A stretch of DNA of 5,910 bases from JBDRHL01 sp043816955 (GTDB lineage: Bacteria > Planctomycetota > Phycisphaerae > Sedimentisphaerales > CAYZTY01), in the NCBI GenBank assembly GCA_043816955.1, contig JBDRHL010000168.1:1-5910 (forward strand). Direction: 5' to 3'. Below the pieces are notes generated by a model. That model did not search any database. It saw only the letters and a list, made by a program, of their open reading frames with translations, and had not been told where the DNA came from. Within the stretch, counting starts at the first letter, position 1. Every line of letters begins with the position of its first letter. This document shows positions 1-4,984 of this stretch, in pieces. The translations under genes were made by a program, and so were the position numbers.

Positions 1-1
1 C

Positions 2-127
2 AAGCGTCTGACTTACAAGCGAGATTATGAAGAAGGCAAAACCGTATTTACGGCTAAACCCCATAAAGGTCAGGAAGAATATGTTCGCCAATTGCGGATG
101 CGACTAAGGAACCTACGAAACAAATAG
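2..127 (+). CDS. C-terminal end of an upstream gene (partial, unknown product)
   Basis: An open frame enters from the left edge and ends at TAG 125-127, giving 41 residues of a C-terminus. The tail is strongly basic and ends in an arginine- and leucine-rich helix-like stretch (VRQLRMRLRNLRNK), which may bind nucleic acid or simply be a helical end. Only 15 bases separate its stop from a strong intrinsic terminator, so it is probably the last gene of the preceding transcription unit. No family can be recognised from this fragment. Confidence that it is coding rests on the uninterrupted frame to the window edge, sensible composition and the terminator directly behind it. Confidence 0.6.
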   Translation, partial: KRLTYKRDYEEGKTVFTAKPHKGQEEYVRQLRMRLRNLRNK

Positions 128-142
128 CATTCTTCTTCTCCG

Positions 143-181
143 GGTCAGCCTCGGCTTCGGCTGGGGCTGGCCTTTTTTTTT
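143..181 (+). terminator. Intrinsic terminator with UUCG tetraloop
   Basis: A 13-bp stem pairs 143-155 with 160-172 (all Watson-Crick except three G-T wobbles). It closes a TTCG loop (156-159) flanked by C and G, the exceptionally stable cUUCGg tetraloop. Nine consecutive T follow at 173-181. It ends the upstream operon and separates it from the promoter that starts 14 bases later. Confidence 0.95.
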
Positions 182-194
182 CTGAAAAACCTTC

Positions 195-223
195 TTGACA
201 GACTTGACTTTCCCTGTTATTTA
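195..223 (+). promoter_or_regulatory. Sigma-70-type promoter with extended -10
   Basis: A perfect TTGACA -35 box lies at 195-200. It is followed by a 17-base spacer and a TATTTA -10 box at 218-223, which is preceded by TG at 215-216, giving the extended -10 pattern TGnTATTTA. The -10 box lacks the final consensus T, which the extended element could offset. Transcription would start near 230. It directs RNA into two terminator hairpins and then towards the 963-5910 gene cluster, so it either makes a small RNA or drives the downstream operon through a leader. Confidence 0.7.
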
Positions 224-268
224 TGGAAGTATGAGCTGGCAAAAACAACAATCTATCCTTGCCAAAAT

Positions 269-305
269 AGAGCAAGCTCGGCTTGCCAGCTCTCTTGCTC
301 TTTTT
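269..305 (+). terminator. First tandem terminator or attenuator hairpin
   Basis: AGAGCAAG (269-276) pairs perfectly with CTTGCTCT (294-301) and is followed by T at 301-305. The 17-base loop contains a GCTTGC that can also pair with GCAAGC at 272-277 around a TCG triloop. Terminator and anti-terminator folds are therefore mutually exclusive. The short T run and large loop make it weaker than the hairpins on either side. Confidence 0.65.
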
Positions 306-310
306 GTGAA

Positions 311-376
311 AAGGCCCAAAACTGAGCGAACTGGCCTTACCAGGTCACTTGCTCGGCCCTTTGGGCTTTCTTTTTT
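311..376 (+). terminator. Second tandem intrinsic terminator, three-tier hairpin
   Basis: The outer 10-bp stem pairs 311-320 with 360-369 (one G-T). The middle stem pairs 322-327 with 351-356. The inner stem pairs 331-334 with 340-343 around a 5-base loop. A T-rich tract runs from 367 to 376 and ends in six T (371-376). The long stem and T tract predict efficient termination for anything started at the 195-223 promoter unless it is overridden. Confidence 0.85.
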
Positions 377-400
377 AATGCTGAGAAATACTGTTTTAGG

Positions 401-610
401 GCGAGCATTCGGCCACTCGCGAAATCAGAAGGCCGTACAAATCCTACGGTGTCGAAACACCGTTAGCACGGGACATACCCCGTCAAAGCAGCAGCGTCCG
501 TACGACAGGACGTGGGCACAAACGCATTTTGACCGGAAAAACTCTTTATCATCCAGGCTACGTCTGACGAGCGACCTGGGCTGCCAAGTATATCCGGGTT
601 TTCGGCGTTT
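401..610 (+). ncRNA. Hairpin-rich non-coding stretch, candidate structured RNA
   Basis: Several compact hairpins follow one another. They are 401-405 with 416-420; ACGGTGT 446-452 with ACACCGT 457-463 around a CGAA loop; 468-472 with 479-483; 494-499 with 508-513; and 552-557 with 575-580, the last containing CGT 561-563 with ACG 567-569. Competing helices also exist (410-414 with 431-435; 433-437 with 445-449). The frame that is open across this stretch has an arginine- and serine-rich, low-complexity translation, no ribosome site, and runs through both upstream terminators, so I do not regard it as a gene. No known tRNA, tmRNA or RNase P signature is recognisable. It could be a downstream leader, an antitermination element or an independent RNA. 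Confidence 0.4.
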
Positions 611-657
611 TTCCTAAAACAGTCATAGAATACATTAAGACTGACAAAGACAAAGGG

Positions 658-677
658 AAATAATCTCGGAGTTATTT
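658..677. promoter_or_regulatory. Imperfect 20-bp palindrome, possible operator
   Basis: AAATAA (658-663) and TTATTT (672-677) are perfect inverted copies. Inside them CTC (665-667) faces GAG (669-671) around a central G, with one unmatched T at 664. The near-symmetry is that of a dimeric repressor site, and it sits in the otherwise gene-poor segment upstream of the operon. No matching second copy was found in the window and no promoter clearly overlaps it, so this is a weak call. Confidence 0.2.
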
Positions 678-715
678 GGCAGCATAAACGGTCGGCTTTA
701 AATTCTAGGAAGATG

Positions 716-883
716 ATGAAAAATATCAAACACGTTGTATCTGGTCAACATTGCCATTACGTCATATACAACAATAGTTTATATCAGATTATGGCTGTTT
801 TGGCCGGTTTCCGTGTGGATGAAAGGCAACACGGACTGACTTATCCAGTTTATGTTCTGATTTTATATCTGTTGTCTGCATAG
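716..883 (+). CDS. Possible small protein, 55 residues, unknown
   Basis: An ATG at 716 (or the adjacent in-frame ATG at 713) opens 55 codons ending at TAG 881-883. An AGGA at 707-711 lies five to six bases before 716, a usable though modest ribosome site. The predicted product begins MKNIKHVVSGQHCHYVIYNN and has a hydrophobic C-terminal end (YPVYVLILYLLSA). It resembles no family I know. It is the only plausible gene in the 182-962 interval. Being short, it could be a chance frame, so confidence is low. Confidence 0.3.
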   Translation: MKNIKHVVSGQHCHYVIYNNSLYQIMAVLAGFRVDERQHGLTYPVYVLILYLLSA

Positions 884-962
884 CTACTTATAACAATCTT
901 TCAAAAAGCTCCTGCTCTAGCACGTGGATTGCTTGTATAGATTGGCAGGAAAGGAAAACACA

Positions 963-1286
963 ATGGAACAACTAAAAGAAGGGTCAACAATGCCCCCAGA
1001 ATCTCAACCGTTAGCCGAGGCGATTACTCCTGCGATTTCTCGCAGGCTGGATGATATGAACTCAAAGCGGAAGGCATGGGTTATCAAACGAGCTTCTGAC
1101 ACGCCAGAAACCCTCCAGAGAAGCTATTTGAAGGCTGCATGTAAATTGGGTTCCCCACGGTCCGCTATTAAGGCGTTTTGTATTATGTGCTGTGGCTGGC
1201 AACGGGGAGAAGTTGCTCAATGCACATCCTGGAATTGTCCATTGTGGGCATGGCGGCCTTTTCAGAATGGAGCAAAAGATGCCTAG
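963..1286 (+). CDS. Small Cys-rich phage protein, putative zinc-binding
   Basis: The 107-residue product has a charged N-terminal half. Its C-terminal module contains SPRSAIKAFCIMCCGWQ, then an EV pair, and then spaced cysteines before CPLWAWRPF. Cysteines fall at 73, 76, 77, 87 and 92. The order AI+A(F/K)C..C..., EV..C....CPL...R is one I recognise from small uncharacterised phage proteins; C73/C76 and C87/C92 could form a zinc site. The function is unknown. The start at ATG 963 has an AGGAAAGG ribosome site at 948-955. An in-frame GTG at 924 has none, and ATG 990 behind GAAGGG is a credible alternative giving 98 residues. It is the first gene of the packed cluster, and its stop overlaps the next start by 8 bases. 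Confidence 0.8.
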   Translation: MEQLKEGSTMPPESQPLAEAITPAISRRLDDMNSKRKAWVIKRASDTPETLQRSYLKAACKLGSPRSAIKAFCIMCCGWQRGEVAQCTSWNCPLWAWRPFQNGAKDA

Positions 1287-1653
1287 TGTAACTCACAGCC
1301 GCAAGACTGACCCGCAGACGAGCCTTGACGCCGGCGACAGACACGAGCGATCCGGCCATGCTGAGGCCCACAGGCAGCGTTGTGAGATGGCTGTGTTCCA
1401 GAATCCAGGCATGACAGCAAGGACCATAGCAAAAATAGCCGATGTAGAACGACATGAGGCATCTCGGCGTCTACCGGAGCTTAGGACGGATGGGCAAGTT
1501 AGGCACTGTAGGAAATGTAGTGAAAGATGGAACGTTTGTGAGCCGAAAGCCTGTACAGAGGGGCCGGAAATTGTCAATTCTGAAATGATCTGGTATCACA
1601 AAACCTATGAGCCGCCTCTAGAAGCGGGCGAACAAGGAGAACTGTTCCAATGA
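1279..1653 (+). CDS. Winged helix-turn-helix DNA-binding protein
   Basis: The 124-residue product opens with HSRKTDPQTSLDA (6-18), a segment common in phage-encoded winged-helix proteins. A MarR/ArsR-like DNA-binding core follows: the MTARTIAKIADVERHEASRR region (45-64) is a helix-turn-helix, and LPELRTDGQV (65-74) leads into the wing. The wing region carries C77, C80, C87 and C92 and may bind a metal. The likely role is a transcriptional or replication-linked DNA-binding protein; no target is visible. The start at ATG 1279 is chosen because GGAG at 1269-1272 sits six bases upstream; ATG 1267 is the alternative. It overlaps the preceding gene by 8 bases, and its stop shares ATGA with the next start, indicating one transcript. 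Confidence 0.8.
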   Translation: MPSVTHSRKTDPQTSLDAGDRHERSGHAEAHRQRCEMAVFQNPGMTARTIAKIADVERHEASRRLPELRTDGQVRHCRKCSERWNVCEPKACTEGPEIVNSEMIWYHKTYEPPLEAGEQGELFQ

Positions 1654-1907
1654 CATTTGAACGTTTTTTACAAACAGAACACGACTTGGAGATAGTTGAT
1701 TTCGCTCAGCGGGGTATGATTGAGACCCGCAAGATGATTGGCGAATTGTATCTGGAGTATCTGCGGTCGTTGAATAATCACATGCCCGCCAGCCGGACGT
1801 TGGGATTTCTGGACGGCCTCGAATTTACTAAGGAAGTCATGGCCTACATGCACATGGCACAAAAGGTAAGAGAGGAAGCAGAGCGTGAAAACGAACCTGA
1901 AGTATAA
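1650..1907 (+). CDS. Hypothetical 85-residue helical protein
   Basis: The frame starts at an ATGA overlap with the upstream stop and has AAGGAGA at 1634-1640. The product is predicted to be almost entirely helical and amphipathic, with an acidic C-terminus (REEAERENEPEV). It has no cysteines, no membrane segment and no motif I recognise. Translational coupling to the winged-helix gene suggests co-production. A small phage accessory or inhibitor protein is possible, but no function can be assigned. Confidence 0.75.
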   Translation: MTFERFLQTEHDLEIVDFAQRGMIETRKMIGELYLEYLRSLNNHMPASRTLGFLDGLEFTKEVMAYMHMAQKVREEAERENEPEV

Positions 1908-1956
1908 CCCCGGTCCGTGGGATGATGGACCAAATCCGCCAGTAAAGGAGAATATC

Positions 1957-2163
1957 ATGAGTTATGAACAATCCGAAATAAAATGTGATTGGTGTAGCAA
2001 GGTTATTGAAAATGGTACTGACGTAGCCTGTAAGAGTTGCTATGAAGAACAAGAAGGTGCCGCATATGAATTGAAACACGAAGTCGCACGGCTGGAAGAT
2101 ATTATTTATCGCATGGAAGAAAAGGAGATTGCCGATGAGACAAGTAATAAACCCACCAGATGA
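1957..2163 (+). CDS. Small zinc-ribbon-like protein with coiled coil
   Basis: The 68-residue product has CDWC near residues 10-13 and CKSC near 26-29, a CxxC-x12-CxxC arrangement typical of a small zinc knuckle. A charged heptad-like helix (ELKHEVARLEDIIYRMEEKE) follows and could dimerise. The chosen ATG has a strong AAAGGAG at 1944-1950, six bases upstream. The frame is open back to a GTG at 1885, which has an AGGAAG nearby and would overlap the upstream gene. That would add 24 residues rich in Pro, Gly and Trp, so the longer form cannot be excluded. It overlaps the next gene by 29 bases. It may be an adaptor or a nucleic-acid-binding protein; the function is unknown. Confidence 0.75.
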   Translation: MSYEQSEIKCDWCSKVIENGTDVACKSCYEEQEGAAYELKHEVARLEDIIYRMEEKEIADETSNKPTR

Positions 2164-2314
2164 TGACACAATTTTGCAGAAATACGACGATTCGTTAACT
2201 CCGGGCGTGTTTGAAGATTTTGATGAATATACCGAGCCGGAAGTTATTGATGTTGACTATGGCGAACGTCGAACTTTAGTAAGAGTTACTGTCGATAAAT
2301 GGATCGAGTGGTAA
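2135..2314 (+). CDS. Hypothetical acidic 59-residue protein
   Basis: The start at ATG 2135 has AAGGAG at 2122-2127 seven bases upstream, inside the end of the preceding gene. A TTG six bases earlier is less likely. The middle of the product is strongly acidic (DDDTILQKYDD, FEDFDEYTEPEVIDVDYGE), and it ends in a beta-like, tryptophan-containing tail (LVRVTVDKWIEW). Small acidic phage proteins of this type sometimes act as DNA mimics or enzyme inhibitors. Here that is only a thought prompted by composition. No family is recognised. Confidence 0.7.
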   Translation: MRQVINPPDDDTILQKYDDSLTPGVFEDFDEYTEPEVIDVDYGERRTLVRVTVDKWIEW

Positions 2315-2329
2315 AATAAGGAAAATCCA

Positions 2330-2545
2330 ATGACAACTAAGGAAGCGTTTGACAAAATTGAGCAGGCTTATTCCTGTGGTTACATTGCTGTTCAAGAAGT
2401 GTATGAACGATGTGCTAGTAAAACTAAGAGTTATGTCAATCTGATAACTCAATATCGCGAGTTGAGGGAGATACCATCGGATGAGCTAGCAAAGGCCGTC
2501 GATCTGTTAATTAGTATTGCACCTGCAAAGGAACCTATACAATGA
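2330..2545 (+). CDS. Hypothetical 71-residue helical protein
   Basis: ATG 2330 follows AAGGA (2318-2322) by seven bases, and the stop shares ATGA with the lysozyme-like gene, so the two are probably translationally coupled. The product (MTTKEAFDKIEQAYSCGYIA...) is predicted to be helical throughout, with two cysteines and no membrane segment. I do not recognise it. The coupling is the only hint of a functional partner. Confidence 0.7.
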   Translation: MTTKEAFDKIEQAYSCGYIAVQEVYERCASKTKSYVNLITQYRELREIPSDELAKAVDLLISIAPAKEPIQ

Positions 2546-3333
2546 CCTCCTATAATGTCAATCACAAAGCCCTTGTGTCTGCCTGGACCGTCATTATCTG
2601 TATCTGCATATCGGCAGTGTTGGCAACGTATCTTATTGCTAGCTCCTTTCTCTCGCGGGGCCGTGTTATCTCTGAGCAAAACCTCGATGCGGCCCCCTGT
2701 GTAATCCCGGAAGGTCCTGCGTGTAGCGTATCCCCCCCTACGCAAGTGGGGCCTTCCGATATAACGTTGGAGCCAGCACACAGAAAACCAGAAAAAATTA
2801 CGGGAATAACTATAACAACGGACGAAACCCTCGATTATTGGACTATATTAGTAACAGAAGATGGCGTCGTTGAGTTCTATCTTCCAAACACTCCGACAAT
2901 TACACTGAATGGACATGACCTTATTGCTACTCACGAAGCGGTTGGAGAGCCTTCTATTTCTCTTTTTGAGGCCATTGCTATGGTAGAAAGCGGGGGCGAC
3001 AATTGGGCTATTGGGGATGGGGGCAAAAGTAGAGGACGCTATCAGATTTCACGGGCGTTTTGGACTGACGGAGTTCACCAGATAATAGATGAGACAAGAG
3101 ATAATGGAAAAGCGTGGGTTTTGAATTGGCTAGCGTTGGATTACGATAAATTTGTGGATGATCCAAATTCCTGTCAAGTTATAATGAAAGCCTACTGGCG
3201 TAAATATAATGCAACTACGAATGAGGAAAGATGCCGCATCTTGAACGGGGGGCCAAACGGAATGCAGAAAGAATCGACAAAAGCCTATTGGCTGAAAATC
3301 CAGAAATATATGGACCAAAACAAAGGAAAATGA
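2542..3333 (+). CDS. Membrane-anchored invertebrate-type (destabilase-like) lysozyme-domain protein
   Basis: The 263-residue product starts with a short polar segment and one hydrophobic span (about 12-37, with cysteines at 20 and 22). A Pro/Cys-rich linker (50-85) and a beta-rich segment of unknown type (86-130) follow. A lysozyme-like domain occupies 139-257: AMVESGG with candidate catalytic Glu149, GDGG with Asp159, GRYQISRAFW (165-174), Cys211, Cys231, RILNGGPNG (232-240) and AYW (248-250). The order E-S-G, G-x-(F/Y)-Q-I, R-x-x-N-G-G-P-x-G and Y-W matches i-type lysozymes, which cleave peptidoglycan between MurNAc and GlcNAc. Most of the disulfide cysteines of animal members are absent. 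The anchor should place the enzyme in the periplasm or on the outer face. It could be a lysin, an exclusion factor or a wall-modifying enzyme; catalysis is inferred. A plain SLT transglycosylase is the main alternative. Confidence 0.75.
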   Translation: MTSYNVNHKALVSAWTVIICICISAVLATYLIASSFLSRGRVISEQNLDAAPCVIPEGPACSVSPPTQVGPSDITLEPAHRKPEKITGITITTDETLDYWTILVTEDGVVEFYLPNTPTITLNGHDLIATHEAVGEPSISLFEAIAMVESGGDNWAIGDGGKSRGRYQISRAFWTDGVHQIIDETRDNGKAWVLNWLALDYDKFVDDPNSCQVIMKAYWRKYNATTNEERCRILNGGPNGMQKESTKAYWLKIQKYMDQNKGK

Positions 3334-3334
3334 A

Positions 3335-3571
3335 ATGGCTGAAAGAACCGAGAAAATTAGGGAATGTGACGCTCGTAACCGTCAGGGTATGGTTTGCCGG
3401 AAACGCACAGGAACAGAGAAGTACAAACTGCAAATAGCGGTTGTAACAAACCCAACCGATCCAGACGATGCACCAATTCATGAGGTATTGGTGGACATTC
3501 AGGGTGAACTTTGCAATCGGCATTTTGTTAGCCTGATCAAGAAAATCAAGATGTCGTTTGGGCAGGAATAA
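3335..3571 (+). CDS. Small Cys/His protein, putative zinc-binding
   Basis: The 78-residue product has C11, C21, C60 and H63 in the order C-x9-C ... C-x2-H, the spacing of a small treble-clef-like zinc site. Between them lies a beta-rich stretch (YKLQIAVVTN, EVLVDIQGELC), and a basic helix follows (FVSLIKKIKM). It begins one base after the lysozyme-like stop, with its ribosome site (AAAGGA, 3322-3327) inside the end of that gene. No named family is recognised, and the role is unknown. It is the last gene before the structured gap at 3572-3731. Confidence 0.7.
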   Translation: MAERTEKIRECDARNRQGMVCRKRTGTEKYKLQIAVVTNPTDPDDAPIHEVLVDIQGELCNRHFVSLIKKIKMSFGQE

Positions 3572-3576
3572 GAAGA

Positions 3577-3709
3577 TGCCCCGCTGCGACCAACAGTGTA
3601 GTGCCCGTGTTAACCTGTGATTAATGTTCGACGGGCCAGCGGGGCAGCGAACAAACCAGCCTAAACGGGAGTCGGAGCGATTAGGACCCCTACCGGCTCC
3701 CAAGGCTGG
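3577..3709 (+). ncRNA. Tandem bulged hairpins, candidate cis-regulatory or small RNA
   Basis: Two elaborate hairpins fill the 160-base gap before the small membrane-protein gene. In the first, TGCCCCGCTG (3577-3586) pairs perfectly with CAGCGGGGCA (3637-3646), and GCCCGT (3603-3608) pairs with ACGGGC (3631-3636). In the second, CCAGCC (3656-3661) pairs with GGCTGG (3704-3709), 3667-3675 with 3693-3701 (one G-T), and TAGG (3682-3685) with CCTA (3689-3692). In both, the main and apical stems stack without a gap on the 3' side and have a bulge only on the 5' side. Neither is followed by a T run, so this is not a simple terminator. It could be a 5' leader controlling the next gene, a processing site or a separate RNA. 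I match it to no known class. Confidence 0.5.
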
Positions 3710-3731
3710 GCATATAAAAAGGAAAATTGAT

Positions 3732-3878
3732 ATGTGGCAGATTGTAGCATTGTGTCTAACAGGTTTAATAGTGGGTTTCTGTTTTGAACACTGGAGAACG
3801 AAACGAAAATATATCAAAGCGTCGAAACGTTGGTCGGCAATGGCCGAGCTTCTTGGACCACCAAAAAGCAGTTCTTAA
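3732..3878 (+). CDS. Small single-span membrane protein, 48 residues
   Basis: ATG 3732 follows AAGGA (3719-3723) by eight bases. The product starts with a hydrophobic segment (MWQIVALCLTGLIVGFCF, about 1-18), followed by a strongly basic region (WRTKRKYIKASKRW) and a short tail. This charge pattern predicts an outside N-terminus and a cytoplasmic C-terminus. The frame is open upstream to ATG 3624, but that start has no ribosome site and would run through the hairpins, so the short form is preferred. It is too small and has too few spans for a classical holin, though pinholin-like or regulatory roles are conceivable. Its stop overlaps the ribosome site of the ATPase gene. Confidence 0.55.
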   Translation: MWQIVALCLTGLIVGFCFEHWRTKRKYIKASKRWSAMAELLGPPKSSS

Positions 3879-3892
3879 AGGAGAATAAGATT

Positions 3893-4984
3893 ATGGCTAT
3901 GGAACTTAAACAGGCACGTGCTCCGGCGTACCTAAAACTGGCATTCTATGGTACGGCGGGCAGTGGGAAAACGTACACGGCGGCAATAATGTTATCGCAA
4001 TTCATAAAAGAATATGCGCCGGATTTGCAACTGGCCATGTTCGATACCGAAGGTGGAGCTGGCTTTATCGCCGAAATAGTCCAGGAATTGAGCGGCAAGC
4101 CGTTAATGTCAATCGCCGCTACGTCCTTTGGCGAACTCCGAGAGTTTTTGACTATTTGTCCAGGCAAATACATTGGCCTGATAGACTCTGCTACGCATCC
4201 TTGGCGAACTTTATGCGAAGATTATCTAGATTCTAAACGGTCCAGAGTTAAGGGTGCTGGTGGCAATCCTGAGACTACCCGCCTGGCTCTGGCCGACTGG
4301 GGCCCGATAAAAGAAATCTGGAATAAGGGCTTTTCAGACCCGTACAAATATCTGCCAGCACACTTTTGTTACTGTGGGCGTGCAGGGGATAAATGGGAAA
4401 CGATCGAAGATGAGGAAGGCAATAAGAAACTGGAATCTACTGGCACACGCATGAAAATCGAATCGGAATCGGCTTACGAGCCGAGCCTGTTGATTGAGAT
4501 GATCCTATCACCTAACCCGTTATATGCACAAAAGAAATCCGGTAATCAGTGGCTGCACCGGGCCGAGGTAGTCAAGGACCGACATCACTTGCTTACTGGT
4601 CAGGTTTGCAATAACCCGGATTTGCGGTTTATAAAATCGCATGTTGACTTTCTTATAGGCGGCGAACACCAAGCCCCAAACACAAAACCGCCAGTTACAT
4701 TCAAGCCTGGAGAAGGGAGAAACTGGGAAACAATCAAAAAGCAGCGACAAGCAATTTTAGAGGAGATTAAAGACGATTTGCTATTGGCGTTCCCCGGTCA
4801 AACAGCAGCCGAGAAAAAAGCCAAAGTGTCTCTATTGCGGAAAGCGTTTGAAACATCGTCGTGGTCTGCCCTGGAAAACGACGACAAGCATTTTTCCGTA
4901 AAAGTATTGAAAATAGGCCGTGATAAGCTACAAACCCTGATTAGCGAAATTAAGGAGGTCGACAATGCCAAGAACAGCGAATGA
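3893..4984 (+). CDS. RecA-like P-loop ATPase, Sak4/AAA_24-type phage recombination protein
   Basis: The 363-residue product has a Walker A motif GTAGSGKT (20-27). FDTEGG (50-55) carries acidic residues where RecA-like enzymes place the catalytic glutamate, and a Walker B-like strand YIGLIDS has Asp98 (93-99). The core ends near residue 245. A charged helical extension of about 115 residues follows and may bind partners or DNA. Short phage RecA-like ATPases of this kind (Sak4, Pfam AAA_24) promote single-strand annealing, typically with a phage SSB. ATG 3893 is chosen for AAAGGAG at 3877-3883; a frame-open start at 3830 lies within the previous gene without a ribosome site. The gene overlaps the SSB-like gene by 20 bases. 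A generic phage nucleotide-binding protein of other function is the alternative. Confidence 0.8.
   Translation: MAMELKQARAPAYLKLAFYGTAGSGKTYTAAIMLSQFIKEYAPDLQLAMFDTEGGAGFIAEIVQELSGKPLMSIAATSFGELREFLTICPGKYIGLIDSATHPWRTLCEDYLDSKRSRVKGAGGNPETTRLALADWGPIKEIWNKGFSDPYKYLPAHFCYCGRAGDKWETIEDEEGNKKLESTGTRMKIESESAYEPSLLIEMILSPNPLYAQKKSGNQWLHRAEVVKDRHHLLTGQVCNNPDLRFIKSHVDFLIGGEHQAPNTKPPVTFKPGEGRNWETIKKQRQAILEEIKDDLLLAFPGQTAAEKKAKVSLLRKAFETSSWSALENDDKHFSVKVLKIGRDKLQTLISEIKEVDNAKNSE

Larger units (their letters stand above)
230..376 (+). ncRNA. Predicted small RNA or attenuated leader with tandem terminators
   Basis: No credible gene lies between the predicted start near 230 and the second terminator at 376. 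Transcripts of about 75 nt (ending at the first hairpin) or about 145 nt (ending at the second) are predicted. The 5' arm of the first terminator can instead form a compact hairpin with bases just downstream (272-277 with 281-286), which would dismantle the terminator. That is the arrangement of an attenuator. The exact 5' end is inferred from promoter geometry. It could be a free-standing phage small RNA or the first part of the early-operon leader; sequence alone does not decide. Confidence 0.5.

Noticed and set aside
401..500. tRNA or tRNA-like gene
   Set aside because: No cloverleaf can be built. The GTCGAAAC at 451-458 is the loop of a simple hairpin and not a T-arm, and no acceptor pairing is present.
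567..580. CTGACGAG near 564-571 as a hammerhead ribozyme core
   Set aside because: The conserved GAAA and the third stem with its cleavage site do not follow in the needed places, so the match to the CUGANGA box is probably chance.
195..617. A 140-codon + strand frame beginning with TTG
   Set aside because: Its start codon lies inside the promoter -35 box. It runs through both terminator hairpins, has no ribosome site and gives an arginine- and serine-rich translation without recognisable domains.
931..948. A second promoter just before the 963 gene (GTATAGAT as -10)
   Set aside because: There is no acceptable -35 box at 16-18 bases upstream (TGCTCT or CTGCTC only), and the extended -10 spacing is wrong.
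3624..3731. N-terminal extension of the small membrane protein from ATG 3624
   Set aside because: No ribosome site precedes it, the added residues are low-complexity basic and proline-rich, and the sequence is better explained by paired RNA stems. ATG 3732 has a proper ribosome site.
3215..3817. A 200-codon minus-strand frame
   Set aside because: It is antisense to the end of the lysozyme-like gene, the small Cys/His gene and the structured gap. It has no ribosome site or recognisable motif and lies opposite better-supported genes.
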